Shown: positions 53,639 to 62,617 of the stretch, piece by piece
Position numbering within the stretch: position 1 is the first letter of the stretch
Layout: the number at the start of each line of letters is the position of its first letter
Source: Desulfolithobacter dissulfuricans
GTDB taxonomy: Bacteria > Desulfobacterota > Desulfobulbia > Desulfobulbales > Desulfobulbaceae
Length of the DNA stretch: 64,000 nt
NCBI RefSeq assembly: GCF_025998535.1
Contig: NZ_AP024233.1
Coordinates: forward strand, 682,001-746,000
Reading direction: 5' to 3'
Translations under genes and position numbers: made by a program
The notes under the pieces: generated by a model
The model's database searches: none
The model's input: the letters and a program-made list of their open reading frames with translations, nothing else
Told to the model about the DNA's origin: nothing

Positions 53639-54883
53639 ATGAGCGCCGTTGTTGATCTCCAGCAGATACGGGCCAGGGTCAAGGAACAGATCCGCCAGGC
53701 CGTACCTGACATTCATATCGATTACTGTCTTACCTGTGGTCTCTGTGCCAGCGGCTGCCCGGCAACCGGGCTGGAGGGACTGGATCCACGGAAATTCCTG
53801 CGTCTGCTGGTGCTCGGTCAGGATGAGGAAATCCTTGCCACCAACTGGATCTACTCCTGTACCAACTGCATGCGGTGCCGGTACGCCTGTCCCATGGGCA
53901 TCGACGTGGGGCGCATCGTCTATCAGATCCGGGGCATGCGTCCCAGGGATCAGCGGCCCCGCAACCTTCAGCGCTCCTGCGATCTCCAGAAACAGTCCAA
54001 TTCCACCGGGATCCCGGACGAGGATTTTGTCTGGGTGGTGGGCGATGTCCTGGAAGAGGTACGGGAGCAGGAACCGGAATGGGCCGATCTCCAGGCGCCG
54101 ATCGATAAAAAGGGTGCCCGCTTCTACCTCAACCAGAATGCCAAGGAACCCACGGTGGAACCCGAGGAGATGGTACCGCTGTGGAAGATCCTCCACGAGG
54201 TAGGGATCGACTGGACCTACTCGTCCAGGTGGTGGGACGGGGCCAACTACTGTCTGTTCACCGGTGACCCGGAAGACTGGGAATACACGGTCCGCAAACA
54301 GGCCGAGACCGTCGACGCCCTGGGGTGCGCCACCTACATAAACACCGAGTGAGGCCACATGTACTTTGCGACCCTGGAGGGGTTGCGCCGTTTCAACATT
54401 CCCCATAAGTTCGAGTTTGTCTCCATTATCTCCCTCTATGCCCGCTGGATCCGGGAGGGGCGGCTGGTGGTGGATTCTTCCTGGAATACCAGGGGACTCA
54501 AGTTCACGGTCCAGGATCCGTGCAAGCTGGTCCGCCAGGGTCTGGGCGACCCGGTGGCCGAGGATCTGCGCTTTGTAGTCCGGGCGGTGGCCGGGGAGGA
54601 AAACTACGTCGAACCCTGGCCGAGCAAATCAAATAATTACTGCTGCGGTGGTGGCGGCGGTGCCCTGCAGGCAGGTTTCGTCGCCAACCGGCGGGCCTAT
54701 GGCCGCTACAAATTCGATCAGCTCCAGGCCACCGGTGCCGATGTGGTGATCACTCCCTGCCACAACTGCCACGGGCAGATTATGGACATCTGCGAGCATT
54801 ATGGCGGAACGTGGCAGACCACCCATCTCTGGAACTGGATCGTCAAGGCCATGAAACGAAAAAACCGGGGGCAGAAGGGATGA
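53639..54883 (+). CDS. HdrC-HdrB fusion protein with predicted selenocysteine at codon 238
   Basis: 414 residues if the in-frame TGA at 54350-54352 is read through. Residues ~25-105 are an HdrC-like ferredoxin with two 4Fe-4S motifs (CLTCGLCASGCP and CTNCMRCRYACP). The rest is an HdrB-like CCG region: first half ANYCLFTGD...GCATYINTE, then U-GHMYFATLEG, then DPCKLVRQG, NYCCGGGGGAL and TPCHNCHG. The TGA lies inside one CCG domain, so two separate proteins would each have half a fold. A bSECIS-like hairpin follows. Likely transfers electrons within the Flx-Hdr complex. The stop overlaps the hdrA start. Confidence 0.82.
54368..54386 (+). promoter_or_regulatory. Candidate bacterial SECIS element
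   Basis: GCGACCC pairs with GGGTTGC (one G-U pair) around the loop TGGAG; the loop begins 22 nt after the TGA codon, within the 16-37 nt range usual for bacterial SECIS hairpins, and has G at loop position 2. Confidence 0.6.
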
Positions 54884-57800
54884 GCAGACTGTCCGGTTCG
54901 GTTCTCATTGTCGGCGGAGGCATCGCCGGGGTGCAGGCGGCACTGGATCTGGCTGATTCCGGTTTCCGGGTCCACCTGGTGGAGCGCTCGCCCGCCATCG
55001 GCGGGACCATGTCCCAGCTGGACAAGACCTTTCCCACCAACGACTGCTCGGCCTGCATCCTTTCCCCGAAGCTGGTGGAGTGCGGTCGCCATCTCAATAT
55101 CAATCTGCTGACGCTCTCCGAGTTGACCGGACTGGTCGGTGAGCCTGGACATTTCACGGCCACCGTGGTTCAGCAGCCGCGCTACGTGGATCCGGACAGG
55201 TGTATTGCCTGCGGCCGCTGCGCCGAGGTCTGTCCCAAAAGCGCCAAGTCCGGCTTCAACCTGGGTCTGAACCGGCGCAAGGCTGCCTACCTGCAGTACC
55301 CGCAGGCCGTACCGCTTAAGTATGTCCTGGATCCCGAGGCCTGCATCTATCTGAAAAAACCCGGCCGCTGCGGGTTTTGCGCCCGGGAGTGTCCGGCCGA
55401 CGCCATCAACTTCGACGACCATCCCAGAACCCACCATCTGGAGGTGGGCTCGGTGATCCTGAGTCCCGGTTTCAAGCCCTTTGATCCCGGGGTGCTGGAC
55501 TTCACCGGCTATGGCCGGCTGGACAACGTGGTCACCTCCATGGAGTTCGAGCGGCTTCTCAGCCCCTCCGGCCCCACCATGGGGCAGCTCAAACGGCCTT
55601 CGGACGGGAGCGAACCCCGTCGGATCGCCTGGCTGCAATGTGTGGGCTCCCGGGATAACAACCGGGCCTGCCACGGGTACTGTTCGTCGGTCTGCTGCAT
55701 GTATGCTATCAAACAGGCGGTCATAGCCCGGGAGCACGCGGCCGGGAAGCTGGAGAGCGCCATCTTCTTCATGGACATGCGGACCCACGGCAAGGAGTTC
55801 GAGCACTATTACCAGCGGGCCAGGGTAAGCGGCGCAGACTTTCACCGGGCGCGGATCCACACCGTGCATCCGGCCGGAAACGGTAACCTCAGGTTGCACT
55901 GGGCCGATGAACAGGGGAAGCTCCACGACCGGGACTTTGACCTGGTGGTGCTGTCGGTGGGCCTGGAAATGGATCCGCGGGTGGTGGCCCTGGCCGGAGA
56001 TCTCGGGGTCGAACTTGACCGCGATAATTTCATCGCCACCACGGATTTTTCCCCGCTGGCCACCAGCAGGCCCGGGGTGTATGTCTGCGGTGCGGCCGCC
56101 GAACCCAAGGATATTCCCCAGTCGGTCATGGAGGCCAGCGGCGCTGCCCTGGAGGTACAGCGTGATTTGAGCGCTGCCCGCTGGACCGAGACCAGGCAGC
56201 CGCAGTATCCCGAGGAACGCGACGTCTTTGCCGAACCGCCGCGGATCGGAGTCTTTGTCTGTTCCTGTGGGATCAACATCGCCTCGGTGGTGGATGTGGC
56301 CGCGGTGACCGAGTATGCCGCCACCCTGCCCGGGGTGGTCTACAGTCACAACAATCTTTTTTCCTGTTCCCAGGATACCATCGACCAGATGGCCTCCACC
56401 ATCCGCGACCAGCGACTTAACCGGGTGGTGGTGGCCTCCTGTTCGCCCCGAACCCACGAGGATCTGTTCCAGGAAACCCTGCAGGAGGCCGGTATCAATC
56501 GGTACCTCTTCGAGATGGCCAATATCCGCGACCAGGATTCCTGGGTCCATCAGAACCAGCCCGGGGCGGCGACCGAGAAGGCCAAGGATCTGGTGCGCAT
56601 GGCCGTGGCCCGGGTGCGGTACCGGCAGCCGTTGCCGGAAAACCGGGTGGCGGTAAACAAGTCCGTTCTGGTGGTCGGGGCCGGAGTCGCCGGCCTGACA
56701 GCGGCTCTTTCCCTCGCCGATCAGGGCTACCCGGTGACCCTGGTGGAACGGGACTTGCGACCTGGAGGGCAGGCATGGTCGCTGTTTCGGACCTGGCAGG
56801 GCAGCCGGATCCATCCCTGGCTGGAATCCCTGTGCGCCCGGGCGGAGAACCACCCGGATATTACCCTGAAAACCGGGACAGAGGTGGTTGAGGCCTCTGG
56901 CAGTGTGGGTCGGTTCAAGACCACGCTTGCCGATGGCCAGGTTCTGGAACACGGGGTTACCGTGCTGGCCACCGGTGGCGAACCGTATCAGCCCACCGAG
57001 TACCTCTACGGCCGCCATCCCCGTGTCCATACCCTGCTGGAAATGGACCGGAAAATCATGGATGAGCCGGAACAGATTGCCGGCGTAAGCCAGGCGGTGT
57101 TCATCCACTGTGTCGGTTCCCGGGTTGCGGAGCGGACCTGGTGCAGCCGGGTCTGCTGTACCCATGCCATCGACCAGGCGCTCAAGCTCAGGGAACTCCG
57201 GCCGGAGATGGATATCATCATGCTGTACCGCGATATCCGGACCTATGGCCAGCGGGAGCATCTCTACCAGGAGGCCCGGGCGGCGGGCATTGTCTTTGTC
57301 CGCTATGACCTTGACCATCTGCCCCGGGTGGATGAGAGTGAGGGAACCCTGCAGGTGGTGGTCCGTGACCCGATCCTGGGTCGGGAAATCCTCCTTCATC
57401 CCGATCTGCTGATCCTGGCCACGGCGGTGGTTCCCCGAGAACAGACCGGTGCGGTGGCGAAGCTGTATAAGTGCGCGGTCAATGGGGACGGGTTCCTTCT
57501 TGAGGCCCACATGAAGCTCCGGCCGGTCGATTTCGCCACCGACGGTGTTTTTCTGGCCGGGCTCTGTCATTACCCCAAACCGGTGGATGAGACCATTGTC
57601 CAGGCCAAGGCCGCCGCGGCCAGGGCCGGGCGGATCCTGGCCCACGACGCGGTGCCGGCCGAATCTCTGACCGCCGAGGTCCAGGCTGGTAAATGCGTGG
57701 GGTGCGGGCTCTGTGTTCAGGTTTGTCCCTATGCGGCGGTCATCCTGGAGGATGACTCGGGGCAGGCCGCAGTCAATAGCGGCCTGTGCAAGGGCTGTGG

Positions 57801-57894
57801 AGCCTGTGTGGCCGGTTGCCGTTCCGGGGCCATTTCCCTCAAAAACGGCGATGACGAGCAGCTCATGGCCGCGGTGGAGGCGGCCCTGTCATAA
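54880..57894 (+). CDS. hdrA: Large HdrA-like flavoprotein with two FAD domains
   Basis: 1,004 residues. FAD-binding SVLIVGGGIAGVQAALDL at the start, two 4Fe-4S motifs (CIACGRCAEVCPKSAK, CGFCARECPADAI), the HdrA Cys group CHGYCSSVCCMYAIKQA, then a second HdrA-like half from ~595 (SVLVVGAGVAGLTAAL; WCSRVCCTHAIDQA) and a C-terminal ferredoxin (CVGCGLCVQVCPYAAV, CKGCGACVAGCRSG). HdrA carries the bifurcating flavin in heterodisulfide-type complexes. It overlaps hdrCB upstream and is followed by flxD. All cluster ligands are Cys, not Sec. Confidence 0.92.
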   Translation: MSRLSGSVLIVGGGIAGVQAALDLADSGFRVHLVERSPAIGGTMSQLDKTFPTNDCSACILSPKLVECGRHLNINLLTLSELTGLVGEPGHFTATVVQQPRYVDPDRCIACGRCAEVCPKSAKSGFNLGLNRRKAAYLQYPQAVPLKYVLDPEACIYLKKPGRCGFCARECPADAINFDDHPRTHHLEVGSVILSPGFKPFDPGVLDFTGYGRLDNVVTSMEFERLLSPSGPTMGQLKRPSDGSEPRRIAWLQCVGSRDNNRACHGYCSSVCCMYAIKQAVIAREHAAGKLESAIFFMDMRTHGKEFEHYYQRARVSGADFHRARIHTVHPAGNGNLRLHWADEQGKLHDRDFDLVVLSVGLEMDPRVVALAGDLGVELDRDNFIATTDFSPLATSRPGVYVCGAAAEPKDIPQSVMEASGAALEVQRDLSAARWTETRQPQYPEERDVFAEPPRIGVFVCSCGINIASVVDVAAVTEYAATLPGVVYSHNNLFSCSQDTIDQMASTIRDQRLNRVVVASCSPRTHEDLFQETLQEAGINRYLFEMANIRDQDSWVHQNQPGAATEKAKDLVRMAVARVRYRQPLPENRVAVNKSVLVVGAGVAGLTAALSLADQGYPVTLVERDLRPGGQAWSLFRTWQGSRIHPWLESLCARAENHPDITLKTGTEVVEASGSVGRFKTTLADGQVLEHGVTVLATGGEPYQPTEYLYGRHPRVHTLLEMDRKIMDEPEQIAGVSQAVFIHCVGSRVAERTWCSRVCCTHAIDQALKLRELRPEMDIIMLYRDIRTYGQREHLYQEARAAGIVFVRYDLDHLPRVDESEGTLQVVVRDPILGREILLHPDLLILATAVVPREQTGAVAKLYKCAVNGDGFLLEAHMKLRPVDFATDGVFLAGLCHYPKPVDETIVQAKAAAARAGRILAHDAVPAESLTAEVQAGKCVGCGLCVQVCPYAAVILEDDSGQAAVNSGLCKGCGACVAGCRSGAISLKNGDDEQLMAAVEAALS

Positions 57895-57901
57895 GAACTG
57901 T

Positions 57902-58348
57902 GTGGATGAAACCTTGAGCTTCGAACCAAAGATAATAGCCTTTCTCTGTACCTGGTGCAGTTATGCCGGCGCCGATCTCGCCGGGATAAGCCGCTTGCAG
58001 TATCCGCCAAGTATTCGTATCATCAAGGTGCCCTGTTCGGGTCGGATCAGCGCCAATCTGATCCTTGATGCCATCCGCAGCGGGGCGGACGGTGTGCTGG
58101 TTTCTGGCTGTCATCCCGGTGACTGCCATTACCAGTCCGGCAATTATCACGCCCGGCGGCGGTTTGTGCTGCTCAAAAACCTGCTTGAGTTTGTCGGCCT
58201 GGAGTCGGATCGACTGCATTTCACCTGGATATCAGCTTCGGAAGGTGAGCAGTTCGCTGCTGTCGTCCGCGAGGTCACCGATCGGGTCCGTGGTCTGGGG
58301 CCGGCCACCCGTTTTGTCAAACACCTACCGGATGGATCTGGAAAGTGA
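57902..58348 (+). CDS. flxD: FlxD/MvhD-like iron-sulfur electron-transfer subunit
   Basis: 148 residues of the MvhD family, which links HdrA to its electron-donating module. Conserved Cys motifs are FLCTWCSYAGADLAG, KVPCSGRI and SGCHPGDCHYQSGNYHA, likely binding a 2Fe-2S cluster. It begins with GTG 7 bp after hdrA and overlaps flxC by 4 bp. Cytosolic. Confidence 0.9.
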   Translation: MDETLSFEPKIIAFLCTWCSYAGADLAGISRLQYPPSIRIIKVPCSGRISANLILDAIRSGADGVLVSGCHPGDCHYQSGNYHARRRFVLLKNLLEFVGLESDRLHFTWISASEGEQFAAVVREVTDRVRGLGPATRFVKHLPDGSGK

Positions 58349-59337
58349 GTCAGCTAAACGAAACCATTACCCGCGCTCTCAGGGAGCGGGCCGGGGATCT
58401 GCTGGCAGCGGGTACGGTGGATGCCTTTGTCGGCTTTACCACCGGCACAGTGCCCATGGTCATGCGGCCCCTGGTCGCCCGCACTCCCGAAGAGGCCAGG
58501 CAGTTTGTCTGGAACTCCTTCTGTGTTCTCAATCCGGCCAACTTTCTGCCCGAACTGGTTCAGACCCTGTCCGGGGAAGGCCAGGTGCGGGTCGGGGTCG
58601 TGGCCACGGGCTGCTGGTCCCGCAACATGGTGGTTCAGATCCAGGAAAACCGGCTCCGCCGGGAGCAGATCCATATCGTCGGCATAGCCAGCCGCGGCAT
58701 GGTCCTGCCCCGCAGGGTTCGGGCTCTCTTTGCTGGCCGGGAGATCACCCGGGTGGAGGAAAAGGAGCACGAGCTCGTGGTCAGTGGTCCAGGTTTTTCC
58801 GAAACAGTCAGCCGCTGGAGCGTGGTGAGGGACAACTGCCGGACCTGTTCCCACCCGAATCCGGTTCTCTTTGATGAGATGCTCACATCGCATTCCACAA
58901 GGAACCCGGTGGCCGACAGATTTGACCAGATCGAGGAGATAGAGCGCATGACACCGGAGGAGCGTTACCAGTGGTTTCAGGGCGAAGTCGCAACCTGTAT
59001 CCGCTGTTACGCCTGCCGCAACGCCTGTCCGCTGTGCTATTGCCCCACCTGTTTTGTGGACGAATCCCGGCCGCAATGGGTGGGAAAAAGCCTGGACCCG
59101 GTGGATGTTTCGCTGTTTCATATCCTGCGCGCCTACCATTGTGCGGGTCGCTGTACCGACTGTGGCGCCTGCGAGGCGGCCTGCCCCATGGGAATCCGCA
59201 TGCGGCTTTTTACCCGCAAACTGGAAAAGGATGTACTGGCCCTGTTTGGTACCGAGGCGGGAATGGATCCCGGCCAGCCCCAGCCTCTGGCCACCTATGG
59301 CCTGGATGATCCGCAGGATTTCATGTTGAGAGGGTGA
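58345..59337 (+). CDS. flxC: FlxC-like dicluster iron-sulfur protein
   Basis: 330 residues. The N-terminal ~200 form an alpha/beta region resembling FrhB-like domains (VGVVATGCWSRNMV, VHIVGIASRGM-type strand), with DNCRTCSHPNPV. The C-terminal part has two ferredoxin motifs, CIRCYACRNACPLCYCPTC and CTDCGACEAACPMG. The gene order matches the flxABCD-hdrABC loci of sulfate reducers, where FlxB and FlxC are related; the C assignment rests on this context. Confidence 0.8.
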   Translation: MSQLNETITRALRERAGDLLAAGTVDAFVGFTTGTVPMVMRPLVARTPEEARQFVWNSFCVLNPANFLPELVQTLSGEGQVRVGVVATGCWSRNMVVQIQENRLRREQIHIVGIASRGMVLPRRVRALFAGREITRVEEKEHELVVSGPGFSETVSRWSVVRDNCRTCSHPNPVLFDEMLTSHSTRNPVADRFDQIEEIERMTPEERYQWFQGEVATCIRCYACRNACPLCYCPTCFVDESRPQWVGKSLDPVDVSLFHILRAYHCAGRCTDCGACEAACPMGIRMRLFTRKLEKDVLALFGTEAGMDPGQPQPLATYGLDDPQDFMLRG

Positions 59338-59457
59338 GTTGGGACCGGGAGTGCTCTGCCGGCGCAGGTGGGCCGGCAGGAAATGTATTGATTTGTGTAT
59401 GGCTGGCATCGGACAGGCAATGATTCGGTCATACCGGCCGCAAGAAGGAAAGGAGCT

Positions 59458-59691
59458 ATGAGTCGCTATAAGAAATACGATGTGCCGTGGTGGTGGCTTG
59501 CCATCGGCCTGATCGGCTTTATCATCAATATTCGGGTTGCCGCCGAAATCGCCACTCCTTTTGAACGGGCCATCGACGGCCTGGCTGCCGGAGGAGTACT
59601 GCTGACCTCCATATATTACGGCTGCTTGTTTTTCGGGTTGTTTGACAAGGTCCGGACCAGGCGGAATGTGGACTCCGGAGAGGAGCACTGA
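59458..59691 (+). CDS. Small two-helix membrane protein inside the flx operon
   Basis: 77 residues with two predicted membrane helices (WWWLAIGLIGFIINIRV and LAAGGVLLTSIYYGCLFFGLF) and a basic end. AAAGGAG precedes the ATG and the stop is 2 bp before flxB, so it is clearly translated within the operon. No family was recognised. The rest of the complex is soluble, so it might act as a membrane anchor; this is speculative. Confidence 0.7.
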   Translation: MSRYKKYDVPWWWLAIGLIGFIINIRVAAEIATPFERAIDGLAAGGVLLTSIYYGCLFFGLFDKVRTRRNVDSGEEH

Positions 59692-59693
59692 AG

Positions 59694-60719
59694 GTGTCTT
59701 TGTACCGGGCAAGTCAGGCGGACCTGGATGGTCTGGTCCGGCGGTGGCGGCGGGATTTTGATCTCTTTGCGCCCCTGGACAGGGACCATGGAGTGGTCCC
59801 GGACTGGGCCCTGCTGACCCGGGACAGGTTTCCGGAGCTGGCTTCGGGACTGCCGGCGAACAGTGTCAAACGGTTCTTTTTCCCCCAGCCCGAGGTGCTG
59901 GCCCTGTTTTCCACCACGGACAGGGAGGGGTCGTGCTGCCAGGTACCGGCGGATGGGGGGCGAGCCCGCATTCTACTCGGGGTCCGGCCCTGTGATGGCC
60001 GCAGCGTAGAGTTGAACAACATGGTGTACCGGGAGGATCCCTATTACCAGGCCGCTCGCTCCAAGACGATCCTCGTTGGCCTGAGCTGCCGCACCAGGAG
60101 CACCACCTGTTTCTGCACCTGGACCGGGGGCTCCCCCCTGGGTACCGATGGGCTCGATATCCTCCTGACCGAACTGGATCATGGCATTGTCCTGGAAACG
60201 CTGACCCGGCGGGGCGAGGAACTGCTGGCCGGGGCCGGGTTGCCGGCGGCCGGTGATGACGAGAGGGAGAGGCTCGAGCAGCTCCGCAGGCAGGAGGCCG
60301 GCCTTGGCGGGGCGGTGGAGAATCCGGCGGCAGTGCTTGGGGAAAAACCGCTCATGGCCCTCTACGAGGCCCCGTTCTGGGACCAGGTTGCCCAGCCGTG
60401 CCTGAACTGCGGTATCTGCACCTTTCTCTGTCCCACCTGCTACTGTTTTGATATCCAGGACGAGGTGATGCACGGAAGCGGACACCGTATCCGGTACTGG
60501 GATTCCTGCATGTTTCCGCTCTTTACTCTCCATGCCTCGGGCCATAATCCGCGCGGGCAGAAGGTGCAGCGGGTACGCAACCGTTTTCTGCACAAACTCA
60601 AGTACTTCCCGGACCGGTTCGGGCCACTTTCCTGCGTAGGCTGCGGTCGGTGTATCCGCGAGTGTCCGGTGAATATCGATATCCGCGGGGTCCTGCGTGA
60701 CCTCCTGGCAGTGGAGTAG
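59694..60719 (+). CDS. flxB: FlxB-like dicluster iron-sulfur protein
   Basis: 341 residues resembling the anaerobic sulfite reductase subunit A / FlxB type. KRFFFPQPEVL and ILLGVRPCDGRSVELNN mark the N-terminal domain; FCTWTGGSP follows, and the C-terminal ferredoxin has CLNCGICTFLCPTCYC and CVGCGRCIRECPVNIDIR. It would pass electrons between FlxA and the Hdr module. GTG start directly after the small membrane protein; flxA starts 4 bp after its stop. Confidence 0.87.
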   Translation: MSLYRASQADLDGLVRRWRRDFDLFAPLDRDHGVVPDWALLTRDRFPELASGLPANSVKRFFFPQPEVLALFSTTDREGSCCQVPADGGRARILLGVRPCDGRSVELNNMVYREDPYYQAARSKTILVGLSCRTRSTTCFCTWTGGSPLGTDGLDILLTELDHGIVLETLTRRGEELLAGAGLPAAGDDERERLEQLRRQEAGLGGAVENPAAVLGEKPLMALYEAPFWDQVAQPCLNCGICTFLCPTCYCFDIQDEVMHGSGHRIRYWDSCMFPLFTLHASGHNPRGQKVQRVRNRFLHKLKYFPDRFGPLSCVGCGRCIRECPVNIDIRGVLRDLLAVE

Positions 60720-60723
60720 AGCA

Positions 60724-61611
60724 ATGGACGCAGCTGCTGTACACGGTCCTGGCAGGGAGGACCTGGCCGGAACCGGTCTGGTCAATCCCTATATTCCCTG
60801 TCCGGTCCGGATCACCGAGGTGATCGTCGAGAGTGAGGACGGCAACCTGAAGAGTTTCCGGCTGGCCTTTGAAAGAAGCGAAGACGCCAGGGCCTGGTCC
60901 CATGTGCCGGGTCAGTTTGCCATGCTCTCTTTGGCCGGCCAGGGTGAGATCCCCATTGGTATCGCCTCCCCGCCCGGGGAAAAGGAGCTGCTTTTCACGG
61001 TCAACCGGGCCGGCAAGGTGACAACGGCCCTGCACATGCTGGACGTAGGAGCCCGCATCGGCCTCCGGGGGCCGCTGGGCAACGGTTTCCCCGTGGACGG
61101 TGCTCTCCGGGGGAAAAACATTGTTATCATTGGTGGCGGATTCGCCTTCACCACCTTGCGGGCCACCCTGCTCCACATGCTGGAAAACCGTAAGGATTAT
61201 GGCCAAGTCACGGTCATCTACGGCGCCAGAAGCCCGGGGATGCTCCTGTACCGGAAAGAGCTGGAGGCCTGGGATGCGCGGGACGACGTGGAAATGCATG
61301 TCACCATCGACCGGGAAGCACCGGGCTGGGACGGGCTGGTGGGGTTCGTCCCCACCATCGTCGGCCAGGTTGCGCCTTCTCCGGAAAATGCGGTCGCCCT
61401 CATCTGCGGGCCACCCATCATGATCAGGTTCACCATGGGACCGCTGGAGGAACTTGGCTGGCAGAACGACCAGGTCTACCTGTCGCTGGAAAACCGGATG
61501 AAATGCGGCCTGGGGGTCTGTGGTCACTGCAACGTCGGCCCGGTCTATGTCTGCAAGGACGGACCGGTGTTCACCAGGGCCGAGGTCCTGGAGCTGCCTG
61601 TGGAGTATTGA
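60724..61611 (+). CDS. flxA: FlxA-like FAD/NAD-binding oxidoreductase
   Basis: 295 residues of the ferredoxin-NADP reductase/PyrK superfamily. FAD-binding HVPGQFAMLSL, nucleotide-binding NIVIIGGGFAFTTLRAT, ICGPPIMIRFT and a C-terminal cluster motif KCGLGVCGHCNVGPVYVCKDGP. In the FlxABCD-HdrABC system this subunit oxidises NADH and gives electrons to the bifurcating HdrA. It ends the hdr-flx operon; no clear terminator was seen behind it. Confidence 0.9.
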   Translation: MDAAAVHGPGREDLAGTGLVNPYIPCPVRITEVIVESEDGNLKSFRLAFERSEDARAWSHVPGQFAMLSLAGQGEIPIGIASPPGEKELLFTVNRAGKVTTALHMLDVGARIGLRGPLGNGFPVDGALRGKNIVIIGGGFAFTTLRATLLHMLENRKDYGQVTVIYGARSPGMLLYRKELEAWDARDDVEMHVTIDREAPGWDGLVGFVPTIVGQVAPSPENAVALICGPPIMIRFTMGPLEELGWQNDQVYLSLENRMKCGLGVCGHCNVGPVYVCKDGPVFTRAEVLELPVEY

Positions 61612-61655
61612 ACCACCGGTCCAGGCTTGATCATCCCGGACTCTCCAGTTTTCTG

Positions 61656-61997
61656 TTATCCTGGTTCGCCGGTGATCTTTCTGATCTCTGTGCCGATTTC
61701 CCGGACAATTTTTCTATAATCCATCTCCCTGTCGCCCTGGTTGCATCCCCATTCGATCTGAAAGGCCACATCGGCCAGATCCAACAGCCCGAGGTTGAGC
61801 AGGGCGCCCTTTATGGTATGTCCGGCCTTACCGAGAATTTTCAGGTCGTCGCTTTGGGCGGCCTGTTCCAACCGCTGGAGATGGGAGTTCAGGGTAGTGA
61901 GAAAGGTGGGCATGACCGAGGCGATTTTTTCCTCGGACAGCAGGTAGGCGGACCGGAGATGGGCGTGAATGGTCTGCAGGTAGTCGTCGCTTTTCAT
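61656..61997 (-). CDS. Histidine phosphotransfer (Hpt) domain protein
   Basis: 113-residue stand-alone Hpt protein. The four-helix domain has its phosphorylatable His in GKAGHTIKGALLNLGLLDL. It could relay phosphate between sensor kinases and REC proteins, but no partner gene is adjacent; the signalling island lies 27 kb away. It is convergent with flxA. Confidence 0.85.
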   Translation of the reverse strand: MKSDDYLQTIHAHLRSAYLLSEEKIASVMPTFLTTLNSHLQRLEQAAQSDDLKILGKAGHTIKGALLNLGLLDLADVAFQIEWGCNQGDREMDYRKIVREIGTEIRKITGEPG

Positions 61998-62065
61998 GGT
62001 GTGTCCTGATTAAACCAGCATGTCTGGACCAGGTAAGGTAAGATGAGAAGGCTGATTCCCCAGAC

Positions 62066-62087
62066 GAGCTGTGGTATAACCACGCTC
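62066..62087 (+). ncRNA. Hairpin in the left end of the IS110 element, possible bridge-RNA part
   Basis: GAGC-t-GTGGT pairs with ACCAC-GCTC around a 3-nt loop, 45 bp before the IS110 transposase start. IS110 elements encode a bridge RNA in this upstream non-coding part; assignment here is inference from position. Confidence 0.35.
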
Positions 62088-62131
62088 AAAAAAACGCAGT
62101 CTCAATGCTGCACAACAAAGGAGAACCAGCC

Positions 62132-62602
62132 ATGGGTACTGTAACGATTGGAATGGATCTTGGCGACAAAAATCATGTTCTTTGTGTACTTGATCGAAAT
62201 GGATCGGTCTGTTACGAGGGAAATATTCCGAACACGAAAGATGATCTGGTGAAGTTTTTTACCAGATACAAAGGGGCCTCCGTTGCCCTGGAAGCAGCAA
62301 CCCATTCGCCCTGGATAAGCCGTCTGCTTGAAGAACTTGGTTGTCAGGTCCTGGTCGGCAACCCGCGCAAGCTGAGAGTTATCTGGGATAGTGACAGAAA
62401 AAATGATAGCCGTGATGCCATGATGCTGGCCAGAATTGCCCGGTTTGATCCCGATCTTCTCTATCCAGTCAACCATCGTGGCGAAGGAGCACAGGTTGAC
62501 CTGGAGCTGCTCCAGGCAAGGGATATGCTGGTCAAGACCCGAACGTCTCTGATCAACCATGTTCGTGGCAGTGTCAAGGCTTTTGGAGCACGGTTACGGT
62601 CA
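62132..62602 (+). pseudogene. IS110-family transposase, 3' part lost to IS21 insertion
   Basis: About 157 residues of the N-terminal DEDD RuvC-like domain: TIGMDLGDKNHVLCVLD (first Asp), VALEAATHSPW (Glu) and DSRDAMMLARIAR (Asp pair). The C-terminal Transposase_20 serine domain is absent; the frame runs into the IS21 end and stops at 62641. ATG at 62132 follows AAGGAG. The element is dead for its own transposition. Confidence 0.85.
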
Positions 62603-62617
62603 TGCATATTCCAGAGC

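Noticed and set aside
53639-54883. Reading hdrCB as two genes, HdrC ending at TGA 54352 and HdrB starting at ATG 54359
   Set aside because: A GAGTGAGG sequence could serve as a ribosome site, but the break would cut one CCG domain in half and remove the Cys position. Sec readthrough explains it better.
54799-57645. Very long minus-strand open frame opposite hdrA (about 950 codons)
   Set aside because: It lies antisense to a clearly conserved gene, has no recognisable domain, and is the usual by-product of GC-rich codon bias. The same holds for the long frames opposite mpl, the second PiT gene, glmS/namZ and hflX.
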